A stretch of DNA of 11,788 bases. Origin: JAWWBG01 sp033721095 (GTDB taxonomy: Bacteria > Actinomycetota > Nitriliruptoria > Nitriliruptorales > Nitriliruptoraceae). The notes below the pieces were generated by a model, which saw only the letters and a program-made list of their open reading frames with translations, had not been told where the DNA came from and made no database searches. The position numbers were made by a program, and so were the translations under genes. How positions within the stretch are numbered: the stretch's first letter is position 1; every line of letters starts with the position of its first letter. The stretch covers positions 1-11,788 of the forward strand of contig JAWWBG010000067.1 in assembly GCA_033721095.1 (NCBI GenBank). Direction: 5' to 3'. Of the stretch, positions 1 through 5,679 are shown piece after piece.

Positions 1-890
1 CCCGTGACGAGGCGCGACGTGCGCATGAGCTCGCGCGTGTCGAGGCCGTGGTCGACGCCGAGCAGGTCCTGGCGGGTACGGATGGCCATGACGACTTCCT
101 CGAGCGAGCAGTTGCCCGCTCGTTCCCCGATGCCGTTGACGGCGACCTCGACCTGCCGGGCACCGTTGCGGACCGCTTCGAGCGAGTTCGCCACGGCCAG
201 CCCGAGGTCGTTGTGGCAGTGGACGGAGACGACCACGCCCTTGCGCTCGATGTCGGGGACGCGCTCGTGCAGCTGCTTGATCCAGGCACCGAAGTCGTGC
301 GGCAACGCATAGCCCACGGTGTCGGGGATGTTGACGGTCGTGGCACCGGCCTCAACGGCTGCGGCGACGATGTCGACGAGGAACTCGAAGTCGGTTCGGG
401 TTGCATCCTGCGGGCTGAACTCGACGTCGTCGGTGAAGGAGCGGGCGAACTCGACGGCGCGGATCGACTGCTGGAGGATCTCGTCCTCCGATGCCTGGAG
501 CATGTAGCGCCGGTGGATGTCCGACGTGCTCAGGAACGTGTGGATCCGGAAGTGCTCGGCGGCGCTCAGCGACTTGGCAGCCGCCTCGATGTCGCTGTCC
601 ATGGCACGTGCGAGGCCGGCGATGACCGGCGGCTTGCGGTCACCGCGGGTCGCGTTGCCGACCTGTTCGGCCACGGCCTTGACGGCGTCGAAGTCACCGG
701 GTGACGCCGCCGGGAACCCGGCCTCGATGACGTCGACGTTGAGCCGCGCAAGCTGTTCGGCGATCTCGACCTTCTCGCGCGCATCCAGCGAGATGCCGGG
801 CGACTGCTCGCCGTCGCGAAGGGTCGTGTCGAAGATGACGACGTCGCTGCCGAAGACCTCGGTGTCGGCGACGTCCACTGGGCTGCCCAT
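1..890 (-). CDS. leuA: 2-isopropylmalate synthase, 3' part beyond the left edge
   Basis: First committed enzyme of leucine biosynthesis in the cytoplasm: condenses acetyl-CoA with 2-oxoisovalerate to 2-isopropylmalate. 296 residues are readable before the window ends; family members usually have about 500-560, so the C-terminal LeuA allosteric (leucine-binding) domain lies outside. The visible part is the HMGL-like TIM barrel: DTTLRDGEQSPG near residues 21-32 (catalytic Arg25, metal-binding Asp26), HCHNDLGLA from His224 (metal ligands His224 and His226) and NGIGERAGNCSLEE with Asn260. The ATG at 890 is preceded by GGAGG (minus strand, 900-896) at 5 nt, which settles the start. The product could in principle be a citramalate or homocitrate synthase of the same fold, but the motifs and the leucine-rich leader peptide upstream make LeuA by far the best call. 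Confidence 0.95.
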   Translation of the reverse strand, partial: MGSPVDVADTEVFGSDVVIFDTTLRDGEQSPGISLDAREKVEIAEQLARLNVDVIEAGFPAASPGDFDAVKAVAEQVGNATRGDRKPPVIAGLARAMDSDIEAAAKSLSAAEHFRIHTFLSTSDIHRRYMLQASEDEILQQSIRAVEFARSFTDDVEFSPQDATRTDFEFLVDIVAAAVEAGATTVNIPDTVGYALPHDFGAWIKQLHERVPDIERKGVVVSVHCHNDLGLAVANSLEAVRNGARQVEVAVNGIGERAGNCSLEEVVMAIRTRQDLLGVDHGLDTRELMRTSRLVT

Positions 891-908
891 GATGTCCTCC
901 TGTTGTGA

Positions 909-980
909 CCTGACGGGGCGCGTGTGCCATTTCCCGGGTGGTGCCCTCCGCGGTCGCCGTCAGGATGGGAGAGGACGGCG
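909..980 (-). promoter_or_regulatory. Putative leucine attenuator: alternative RNA hairpins before leuA
   Basis: Seen on the minus strand between the leader stop and leuA. Segment 2 (CGCCGTC, 980-974) is perfectly complementary to segment 3 (GACGGCG, 961-955), loop 12 nt. Segment 3 extended upstream (CCTGACGG, 964-957) is also perfectly complementary to segment 4 (CCGTCAGG, 916-909), with a further CGCG/CGCG pairing inside (952-949 with 922-919). The two pairings share bases 957-961 and cannot coexist. Inference: a ribosome stalled on the leucine codons leaves segment 2 free, so 2:3 forms and leuA is expressed; a ribosome reaching the stop at 989-991 masks segment 2, so 3:4 forms. The 3:4 stem has no U-run and ends only 8 nt from the leuA Shine-Dalgarno, so it may block ribosome entry, or act with Rho, and not as a classical intrinsic terminator. 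Confidence 0.62.
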
Positions 981-988
981 CCGCGGCG

Positions 989-1078
989 TCACAGGAGCAG
1001 AAGGGCCAGGAGGGCCGAAGCGAGCAACGCAGGGGAGCCGGCTGAGCGCCGGCTGTCGATGATGTCCCTCGTGCTCAT
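989..1078 (-). CDS. leuL: leuA leader peptide (29 aa, Leu-rich C terminus)
   Basis: Short ORF starting with ATG at 1078 and ending in TGA at 989-991, 98 nt before the leuA start codon. Its C terminus reads ALLASALLALLLL followed immediately by the stop: 8 of the last 12 codons are leucine (TTG, CTC, CTC, CTG, CTT, CTG, CTC, CTG). This is the hallmark of an attenuator leader peptide, whose translation speed reports the supply of charged tRNA-Leu; leader-peptide attenuation upstream of leuA is known or predicted in several bacteria, including actinobacteria. No Shine-Dalgarno is visible; a -10-like CACACT 8 nt before the ATG suggests a leaderless transcript. The peptide itself is unlikely to have a function. 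The leuL symbol follows convention for leu leaders. Chance is a possible alternative (a hydrophobic run in GC-rich DNA), but position, strand, clustering next to the stop and downstream RNA folds all agree. Confidence 0.82.
   Translation of the reverse strand: MSTRDIIDSRRSAGSPALLASALLALLLL
1036..1054 (-). promoter_or_regulatory. Hairpin inside the leader-peptide ORF
   Basis: AGCCGGC GCTCA GCCGGCT on the minus strand is a perfect 7-bp stem with a 5-nt loop, lying in codons 9-15 of the leader peptide, upstream of the leucine run. By analogy with other attenuators it could be a polymerase pause hairpin that synchronises transcription with translation. That role is inference; only the perfect dyad is seen. 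Confidence 0.4.
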
Positions 1079-1086
1079 GGCGCGGC

Positions 1087-1115
1087 AGTGTGGCGGGTTC
1101 GCCCCGGGACCGCAA
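1087..1115 (-). promoter_or_regulatory. Candidate promoter for the leuA leader transcript
   Basis: Minus strand TTGCGG (1115-1110) and CACACT (1092-1087) are separated by exactly 17 bp. Initiation 7-9 nt after the -10 would fall at or next to the leader ATG at 1078, giving a leaderless mRNA and explaining the absence of a Shine-Dalgarno site. Matches to consensus are modest (TTG of TTGACA; A2 and T6 of TATAAT), so this is tentative. Confidence 0.35.
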
Positions 1116-1123
1116 GTCCCGGG
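1103..1123. promoter_or_regulatory. Perfect dyad between the divergent leuA and ligase promoters
   Basis: CCCGGGAC (1103-1110), spacer CGCAA, GTCCCGGG (1116-1123): an 8-bp perfect inverted repeat. It lies in the centre of the leuA/ligase divergent region and covers the candidate -35 of the leuA leader promoter, while the ligase start is 17 bp downstream. It is well placed to be an operator for a dimeric regulator. An RNA hairpin role is unlikely because both predicted transcripts start outside it. Confidence 0.35.
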
Positions 1124-1127
1124 CAAC

Positions 1128-1133
1128 TACCGT
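1128..1133 (+). promoter_or_regulatory. Candidate -10 of the ligase gene (leaderless)
   Basis: TACCGT fits the actinobacterial TANNNT -10 pattern and sits 7 nt before the ATG at 1141, the spacing typical of leaderless mRNAs. No Shine-Dalgarno and no clear -35 are visible. Weak on its own. Confidence 0.3.
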
Positions 1134-1140
1134 CCGAGCC

Positions 1141-2196
1141 ATGAGCCTCCCCGTCAAGCCGCCGGTCGACCCGATGCTGGCGAAGCTCGCGCGTGAGCTG
1201 CCACTGGGGGAACTCCTCTACGAGCCCAAGTGGGACGGGTTTCGTTGCCTCGTGTTTCGCGACGGCGACGACGTCCATCTGCAGTCACGCAACAAGAAAC
1301 CCCTGGAGCGCTACTTCCCCGAGATCCTCGACCCGCTGCGCGACGCGCTGCCCGATCGGTGTGTGCTCGACGGGGAGTTGGCCGTCCCGATCGACGGCGT
1401 ACTGGACTTCGATGCCCTGTCCGAGCGCATCCACCCCGCCGAATCGCGCGTCGCGATGCTGGCGGAGAAGACGCCCTCGCACTACGTCGCGTTCGACCTG
1501 CTCGCCATCGACGGCGAGGACCTGATGGCGGCACCGTTCCGGGAGCGGCGTGACCGCCTCGAGACGGCGCTGGTCGGGATTCGGTCCCCGGTTCACGTGA
1601 CGCCGGCCACGACGGATCCCGAGGTCGCTGCCGACTGGTTCCAACGCTTCGAGGGCGCCGGTCTCGACGGTGTCATGGCCAAGCCACTCGATGACCGCTA
1701 TCGCCCCGGCAAGCGGGTCCTGGTGAAGGTCAAGCACGAACGGACGGCGGACGTCGTCGTCGCCGGGTTCCGGATGCACAAGGACGGGCAGGGGGTCGGG
1801 TCGCTCATGCTCGGCCTGTACGACCGCGAGGGGTTCCTGCGCCACATCGGTGTCGCGTCGAGCTTCACGGCGGACTTCCGCGAGCAACTGCTGGAGGAGC
1901 TGCAGGACCACCTCTTGCCGGAAGGCGCCGACCACCCGTGGTTCTTCGAGGGCCACGACGAGACCACGACACCACGCGGCGGCAACCGCTGGAACGCCGC
2001 CAAGGACATGAGCTGGACGCCGCTCGTCCCCGATCTGGTGATCGAGGTCCGTTACGAGCAGCTCCAGGGAGATCGCCTCCGTCACGGCGCAAGGTTCAAG
2101 TCGTGGCGGCCCGACCGGGACGCCGAATCGTGCACGTACGAGCAGCTGGAGGTTCCGCCGGCAGCCGAACTGCACGACGTCTTCGGCACATCCTGA
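1141..2196 (+). CDS. ATP-dependent DNA ligase, LigC-like
   Basis: Seals nicks in duplex DNA through an enzyme-AMP intermediate. The 351 residues match the length of mycobacterial LigC (about 358), a stand-alone ligase lacking the polymerase and phosphoesterase domains of LigD. Nucleotidyltransferase motifs are in order: motif I EPKWDGFR with AMP-accepting Lys30, motif III LDGELAV (76-82), IIIa FDLLA (118-122), IV DGVMAK (176-181), V LVKVKH (194-199), then an OB-fold domain carrying the terminal FKSWRPDRD. LigC enzymes are backup ligases linked to end joining and base excision repair in mycobacteria; no Ku or primase gene is in the window. I chose ATG 1141 over the in-frame GTG at 1090 because SLPVKPPVDPMLAK is the usual family beginning and the extension would run through the dyad at 1103-1123. 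DUF2269 and TetR genes follow on the same strand. Confidence 0.9.
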   Translation: MSLPVKPPVDPMLAKLARELPLGELLYEPKWDGFRCLVFRDGDDVHLQSRNKKPLERYFPEILDPLRDALPDRCVLDGELAVPIDGVLDFDALSERIHPAESRVAMLAEKTPSHYVAFDLLAIDGEDLMAAPFRERRDRLETALVGIRSPVHVTPATTDPEVAADWFQRFEGAGLDGVMAKPLDDRYRPGKRVLVKVKHERTADVVVAGFRMHKDGQGVGSLMLGLYDREGFLRHIGVASSFTADFREQLLEELQDHLLPEGADHPWFFEGHDETTTPRGGNRWNAAKDMSWTPLVPDLVIEVRYEQLQGDRLRHGARFKSWRPDRDAESCTYEQLEVPPAAELHDVFGTS

Positions 2197-2230
2197 GCTG
2201 GGGGTACCCGGGGCCGAGCGAGCGCCAACG

Positions 2231-2257
2231 TAGACTCCGGCCACCGCTGGGAAGAAG
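2231..2257 (+). promoter_or_regulatory. Candidate -10 (TAGACT) and Shine-Dalgarno of the membrane-protein gene
   Basis: In the 66-bp gap after the ligase, TAGACT (2231-2236) fits TANNNT and would start a transcript about 20 nt before the ATG at 2263. GGGAAGAAG (2249-2257) is a Shine-Dalgarno-like site 5 nt from that ATG. No clear -35 is visible, so the ribosome site is firmer than the promoter. Confidence 0.35.
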
Positions 2258-2262
2258 CCCGC

Positions 2263-2721
2263 ATGACCGGTTACGAGTTCTGGAAGATCCTTCACGTCGT
2301 TGCCGCCGCCGCATGGTTCGGTGCCGGCGTCCTCCTGAACGTCCTGATGGGTCGCTTGTCGGCGCAGAAGCAGTTCGACACCGTCGCGGGCGTGACCAGG
2401 AACGGGCAGTTCATCGAGCGGTTCTTCGACGTTGCAGCCATCCTCACGCTGGCCTTCGGTGTGATCATGGTGCTGATCAGCGAGAGCCTCTCGTTCGGTG
2501 ACCCGTTCATCTCGATCGGCTTCCTGGGCATCATCGTCACACTGGGCATCGGCCACGCGATCATCGGGCCGACCATCGACAAGCTGCGCGATGCCCTCGA
2601 GAGCGGCGACGCCGAGGCGGCACAGACGCTCGGACCCAGGATCGGCATGTTCAGCATGATCGACTCGCTGATCCTGGTCTTCGTGATCGCGATCATGGTG
2701 ATCAAGCCCGCGTGGTGGTGA
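2263..2721 (+). CDS. DUF2269-type integral membrane protein
   Basis: 152-residue membrane protein with four predicted helices, roughly 8-29, 53-75, 85-107 and 131-149, joined by a polar loop (about 29-50, GRLSAQKQ) and a charged stretch (KLRDALESGDAEAAQ). The start YEFWKILHVVAAAAWFGAGV, with a conserved His in the first helix and a small-residue-rich face, resembles the DUF2269 family (predicted integral membrane proteins of unknown function, related in topology to CopD/UPF0093-like haem or copper membrane proteins). No biochemical role can be assigned. The gene is 25 bp upstream of the TetR regulator on the same strand, so the two are probably co-transcribed and the regulator may control this gene. 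Family recognition is from memory of sequence features. Confidence 0.72.
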   Translation: MTGYEFWKILHVVAAAAWFGAGVLLNVLMGRLSAQKQFDTVAGVTRNGQFIERFFDVAAILTLAFGVIMVLISESLSFGDPFISIGFLGIIVTLGIGHAIIGPTIDKLRDALESGDAEAAQTLGPRIGMFSMIDSLILVFVIAIMVIKPAWW

Positions 2722-2746
2722 TGGCGCAGACGATGGGGAGGGGACG

Positions 2747-3370
2747 ATGACGGGGCGAGCATCACGGGACAAGCAGCGTGCGCAGACCCGGCAGGATCTG
2801 TTGGACGCAGCCGGTGAGATCTTCGCCCGCAAGGGCTATCACGCGGCCTCCGTCGATGACGTCGCGGAAGCGGCCGGCTTCACCAAGGGCGCCGTCTACT
2901 CGAACTTCGCCTCCAAGGAAGACCTCTTCTTCGCGCTGTACGAGCAGCACGTGGAGCGAGCCGTGCGTGTCGGGCTGCGCCTGCTGGGCTCGCCACCCGA
3001 GGAGCGCGGGGTTGCGATGGCCAACAGCCTGTCGGAGATGGGCGTGCTCGAGCGCGATTGGCACCTCCTGGAAATGGAGTTCGTCCTGTTCGCGGCACGG
3101 AACGAGCGCATGCGGGAACTGGTGGCCGAGCAGCGCCAGCGGACGCGCGAACGGGTCGCCGAAATCGTTGGCGTCCATCTCCGCGACATCGGCGGCGATG
3201 ACACGGACGCCATGGCCATTGCGCGACTGATCATCGCGGCGCTCAACGGCCTGGCCGACGACGAACTGATCGAGGGCGACAGCCACGGGCACCTGATCGC
3301 CACCCTCATCGACATGGTGACGACTGCGATGACCTCGACCGGGCGGCCGGCGGTGAACGTCTCAGTCTGA
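2747..3370 (+). CDS. TetR/AcrR-family transcriptional regulator
   Basis: 207-residue one-component repressor. The N-terminal helix-turn-helix is typical: RQDLLDAAGEIFARKGY, then SVDDVAEAAGFTKGAVYSNF followed by KEDLFFALYE (about residues 10-66). The remainder is the divergent helical ligand-binding and dimerisation domain, whose inducer cannot be read. GGAGG at 2737-2741 lies 5 nt before the ATG and fixes the start. The gene follows the DUF2269 gene by 25 bp, so autoregulation of that pair is plausible. Its last 9 bp overlap, tail to tail, the 3' end of the E2 gene. Regulators of this family often control branched-chain or fatty acid catabolism, but control of the neighbouring dehydrogenase operon is only a guess from proximity. 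Confidence 0.9.
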   Translation: MTGRASRDKQRAQTRQDLLDAAGEIFARKGYHAASVDDVAEAAGFTKGAVYSNFASKEDLFFALYEQHVERAVRVGLRLLGSPPEERGVAMANSLSEMGVLERDWHLLEMEFVLFAARNERMRELVAEQRQRTRERVAEIVGVHLRDIGGDDTDAMAIARLIIAALNGLADDELIEGDSHGHLIATLIDMVTTAMTSTGRPAVNVSV

Positions 3371-4708
3371 CGGGTCCAACAGGACGAGGCCGGGCGTCTC
3401 GCAAAGGTCCGCGACGTACGTCACGAATCGTCCGGCTTCGCCGCCGTCGCTCACGCGGTGATCGAATGCGAGCGTGAACGTGCAGGTTCGGCGGACGACC
3501 ACATCGCCGTCCACGACCCAGGGTCGCGGCCGGATCGCCCCGACCCCGAGAATGCCGGCTTCGGGATGGTTGATGATCGGGTTGCCGTCGTCGTTGCCGA
3601 ACGCGCCGTAGTTGCTGACCGTGAACGTGCCGCCGGTCAGCTCGGCCGGCCCGATGGAGCCGTCGCGCGCGGCCTGCGAGAGCCCTGAGATCTGCTCGGC
3701 CAGCTCGAGGACACCCAGCCGTTCCGCCGACTTGATGTTGGGGACGATGAGGCCCCGGTCGGTGTCGACCGCAAACCCGAGGTTGATGTGCTCGTGCAGC
3801 GTGATGCGGCCCGCGTCGCGGTCGATCGAGGCGTTCAGCGTCGGGAACCGCCGCAGTGCGATCACGGTCGCCCGGAGGATGTAGGCCAGCGGCGTGACCC
3901 GTATTCCGAGGCCCGCCTCCTCGGCCTGGGCATTGGTGGCGATGCGGACGTCCCACAGGGTCGTCAGATCGGCAGTGCGCGAACAGGTGGCCTCCGGGAT
4001 CTCCCGGCGAGACTGCTCCATCTTTTCGATGATTCGCCGACGGATCCCGTGGACCTCCTCGATCTCGCCGGGACGCCGACCCCGAAAGCCCGACCCGTCC
4101 GGCGCTGCGGACGAGCCGGTCGGCGGGACGGGTGGTGCGGCCGCAGGCGCGGCGGCCGACCCCGAGGCAGCAGCCAGGACGTCGTCGCGTGTGATGACGC
4201 CACCCGGCCCAGTCCCGGGCGCGATGGCGGTCAACTCGACGCCGAGATCACGGGCAAGCCTGCGAACCGGCGGCTTGGTCCGCACCTGCACGGACGTCGT
4301 CGCGCTCTCGCCGTTGCCCGGCGCGCCGGCGTTGCCGCGTCGTCGTCGTCGACCCTTCGTCGAATCGCGCTCGCCGTACCCGACGAGCGTCGGGACCTCC
4401 TCGGCGTCGAGCCCGGTCGAGGCCGGCGCAGACGTCGGCGGCTCGGACTGCGTCGCGGCTCCGTCAGCGTCACGATCGATGCGCACCAGCAGCTCGCCGA
4501 CCGCGAGGGTGGCGCCCACGTCCCCGTTGCGCTCAACGATGCGTCCCGCGAAGGGCGAGGGCACCTCGACCACGGCCTTGGCCGTCTCGATCTCACAGAG
4601 GACCTGGTTGAGCTCGACAACGTCGCCGACCTCGACCTGCCAGGACACGATCTCGCCGTCCTCGAGGCCCTCGCCCAGGTCTGGCAGCTTGAAGTCGACC
4701 ACGCTCAT
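3362..4708 (-). CDS. bkdC: Branched-chain 2-oxoacid dehydrogenase E2 (dihydrolipoyl acyltransferase)
   Basis: Core of the cytoplasmic 2-oxoacid dehydrogenase complex; moves the acyl group from E1-TPP through its lipoyl arm to CoA. 448 residues: one lipoyl domain (1-78) with the lipoylated Lys44 in EIETAKAVVEVPSPF, a linker containing five consecutive Arg (120-124), a peripheral subunit-binding domain (about 144-180, VRTKPPVRRLARDLGVEL, GPGGVITRDDVL), an Ala/Pro-rich linker, and the catalytic domain (about 215-448) with DHRVSDGG (His417, Asp421). The lipoyl motif is of the branched-chain type, but substrate range could include pyruvate. The E1 beta stop and this ATG share one base (TGATG), showing translational coupling. 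The 3' end overlaps the TetR gene by 9 bp with no room for a terminator between them. E3 is not encoded nearby. Confidence 0.9.
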   Translation of the reverse strand: MSVVDFKLPDLGEGLEDGEIVSWQVEVGDVVELNQVLCEIETAKAVVEVPSPFAGRIVERNGDVGATLAVGELLVRIDRDADGAATQSEPPTSAPASTGLDAEEVPTLVGYGERDSTKGRRRRRGNAGAPGNGESATTSVQVRTKPPVRRLARDLGVELTAIAPGTGPGGVITRDDVLAAASGSAAAPAAAPPVPPTGSSAAPDGSGFRGRRPGEIEEVHGIRRRIIEKMEQSRREIPEATCSRTADLTTLWDVRIATNAQAEEAGLGIRVTPLAYILRATVIALRRFPTLNASIDRDAGRITLHEHINLGFAVDTDRGLIVPNIKSAERLGVLELAEQISGLSQAARDGSIGPAELTGGTFTVSNYGAFGNDDGNPIINHPEAGILGVGAIRPRPWVVDGDVVVRRTCTFTLAFDHRVSDGGEAGRFVTYVADLCETPGLVLLDPSD

Positions 4709-5679
4709 CAGAACGACAACGAGCGGTCGACGGCGTCCAGGATCCGGTCGACGTCCGGCAGCCAGAACTCCTCGAGCATCGCGGGCGGGTACGGCGTGTC
4801 GAACCCGGTCACGCGCAGGACCGGCGCCTCGAGTGCCCAGAACGCCTGCTCCTGGATCCGAGCGGCCAGTTCCGCTCCCATGCCCAACGTCTGGCTGGCC
4901 TCGTGGACCACGACGGCACGCCCGGTGCGCTCGACGCTGGCCATGATCGTCTCGTCGTCGATGGGTGACAGGGACCGAAGGTCGATCACCTCGATCGACT
5001 GGCCATCGTCGTCGGCAGCCTCCGCCGCGTCGAGCGCCGTTCGCACCATGGGTCCGTAGCAGAGCAGGGTGACGTCGCTTCCCGGTCGGCGCACCACGGC
5101 CCGTCGTGCGGGCTCGGTGACGACCGGAAGTTCGACGTCCTCCTTCATCCAGTAGCGACGCTTCGGCTCGAGGAAGATCACGGGGTCATCGGACGCAATG
5201 GCCTCGCGAAGCATCGAGTAGGCGTCCGAGGGCGTCCCGGGCGTCATGACCTTGAGGCCGGCCGTGTGGACCCAGTAGGTCTCGGGCGACTCCGAATGGT
5301 GCTCGACCGCGCCAATCCCACCCGCATAGGGCAGCCGGATCGTCACCGGCATTCGCACCGTGCCACGGGAACGGTTGCGCATCTTGGCCAGGTGGCTGAC
5401 GATCTGTTCGAAGGCCGGGTAGGCGAAGCCGTCGAACTGGATCTCGGCGACGGGTCGCCAGCCATAGAAGGCCAGCCCGATGGCGGTCCCGACGATCCCG
5501 GACTCGGCCAGCGGCGTGTCGAAGCACCGCTTTTCGCCGAACGTCTGCTGAATCCCGTCAGTCACGCGGAAAACGCCCCCGAGCGTGCCGACGTCCTCAC
5601 CGAACATGAGGACCCGACTGTTGGCCTCCATCTCGTCCCGCAGGGCCTGGTTGAGGGCCTGCGCCATCGTGACGGTCAT
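4708..5679 (-). CDS. bkdB: Branched-chain 2-oxoacid dehydrogenase E1 beta subunit
   Basis: Beta half of the thiamine-diphosphate-dependent E1, which decarboxylates 2-oxo acids from leucine, isoleucine and valine. 323 residues, the normal length. Visible hallmarks: GEDVG (27-31), DTPLAESGIVG (54-64) with the Glu that activates the TPP ring, YAGGIGAVEHHSES (118-131) with the active-site histidine pair, and the transketolase C-terminal domain (about 185-315) with VVHEASQTLGMG. The ATG at 5679 overlaps the E1 alpha stop by 4 bp (ATGA), and the stop overlaps E2 by one base, so the three subunits are probably translated in step. A pyruvate dehydrogenase of the two-subunit type looks similar; the branched-chain assignment rests on overall similarity and the E2 lipoyl motif. 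Confidence 0.9.
   Translation of the reverse strand: MTVTMAQALNQALRDEMEANSRVLMFGEDVGTLGGVFRVTDGIQQTFGEKRCFDTPLAESGIVGTAIGLAFYGWRPVAEIQFDGFAYPAFEQIVSHLAKMRNRSRGTVRMPVTIRLPYAGGIGAVEHHSESPETYWVHTAGLKVMTPGTPSDAYSMLREAIASDDPVIFLEPKRRYWMKEDVELPVVTEPARRAVVRRPGSDVTLLCYGPMVRTALDAAEAADDDGQSIEVIDLRSLSPIDDETIMASVERTGRAVVVHEASQTLGMGAELAARIQEQAFWALEAPVLRVTGFDTPYPPAMLEEFWLPDVDRILDAVDRSLSF

Noticed and set aside
48..704. Plus-strand 218-codon open frame across leuA
   Set aside because: Antisense to conserved leuA motifs; no domain or ribosome site.
1090..1140. GTG 1090 as ligase start
   Set aside because: Adds a 17-residue Arg-rich stretch encoded by the intergenic dyad, not seen at the start of LigC-type ligases.
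1285..2832. Minus-strand 515-codon open frame across the ligase, DUF2269 and TetR genes
   Set aside because: It spans parts of three well-supported plus-strand genes and has no family motif; a GC-bias shadow.
3788..5059. Plus-strand 423-codon open frame across bkdC and bkdB
   Set aside because: Antisense shadow with low-complexity Arg/Ser-rich translation; the minus-strand genes have conserved catalytic motifs.
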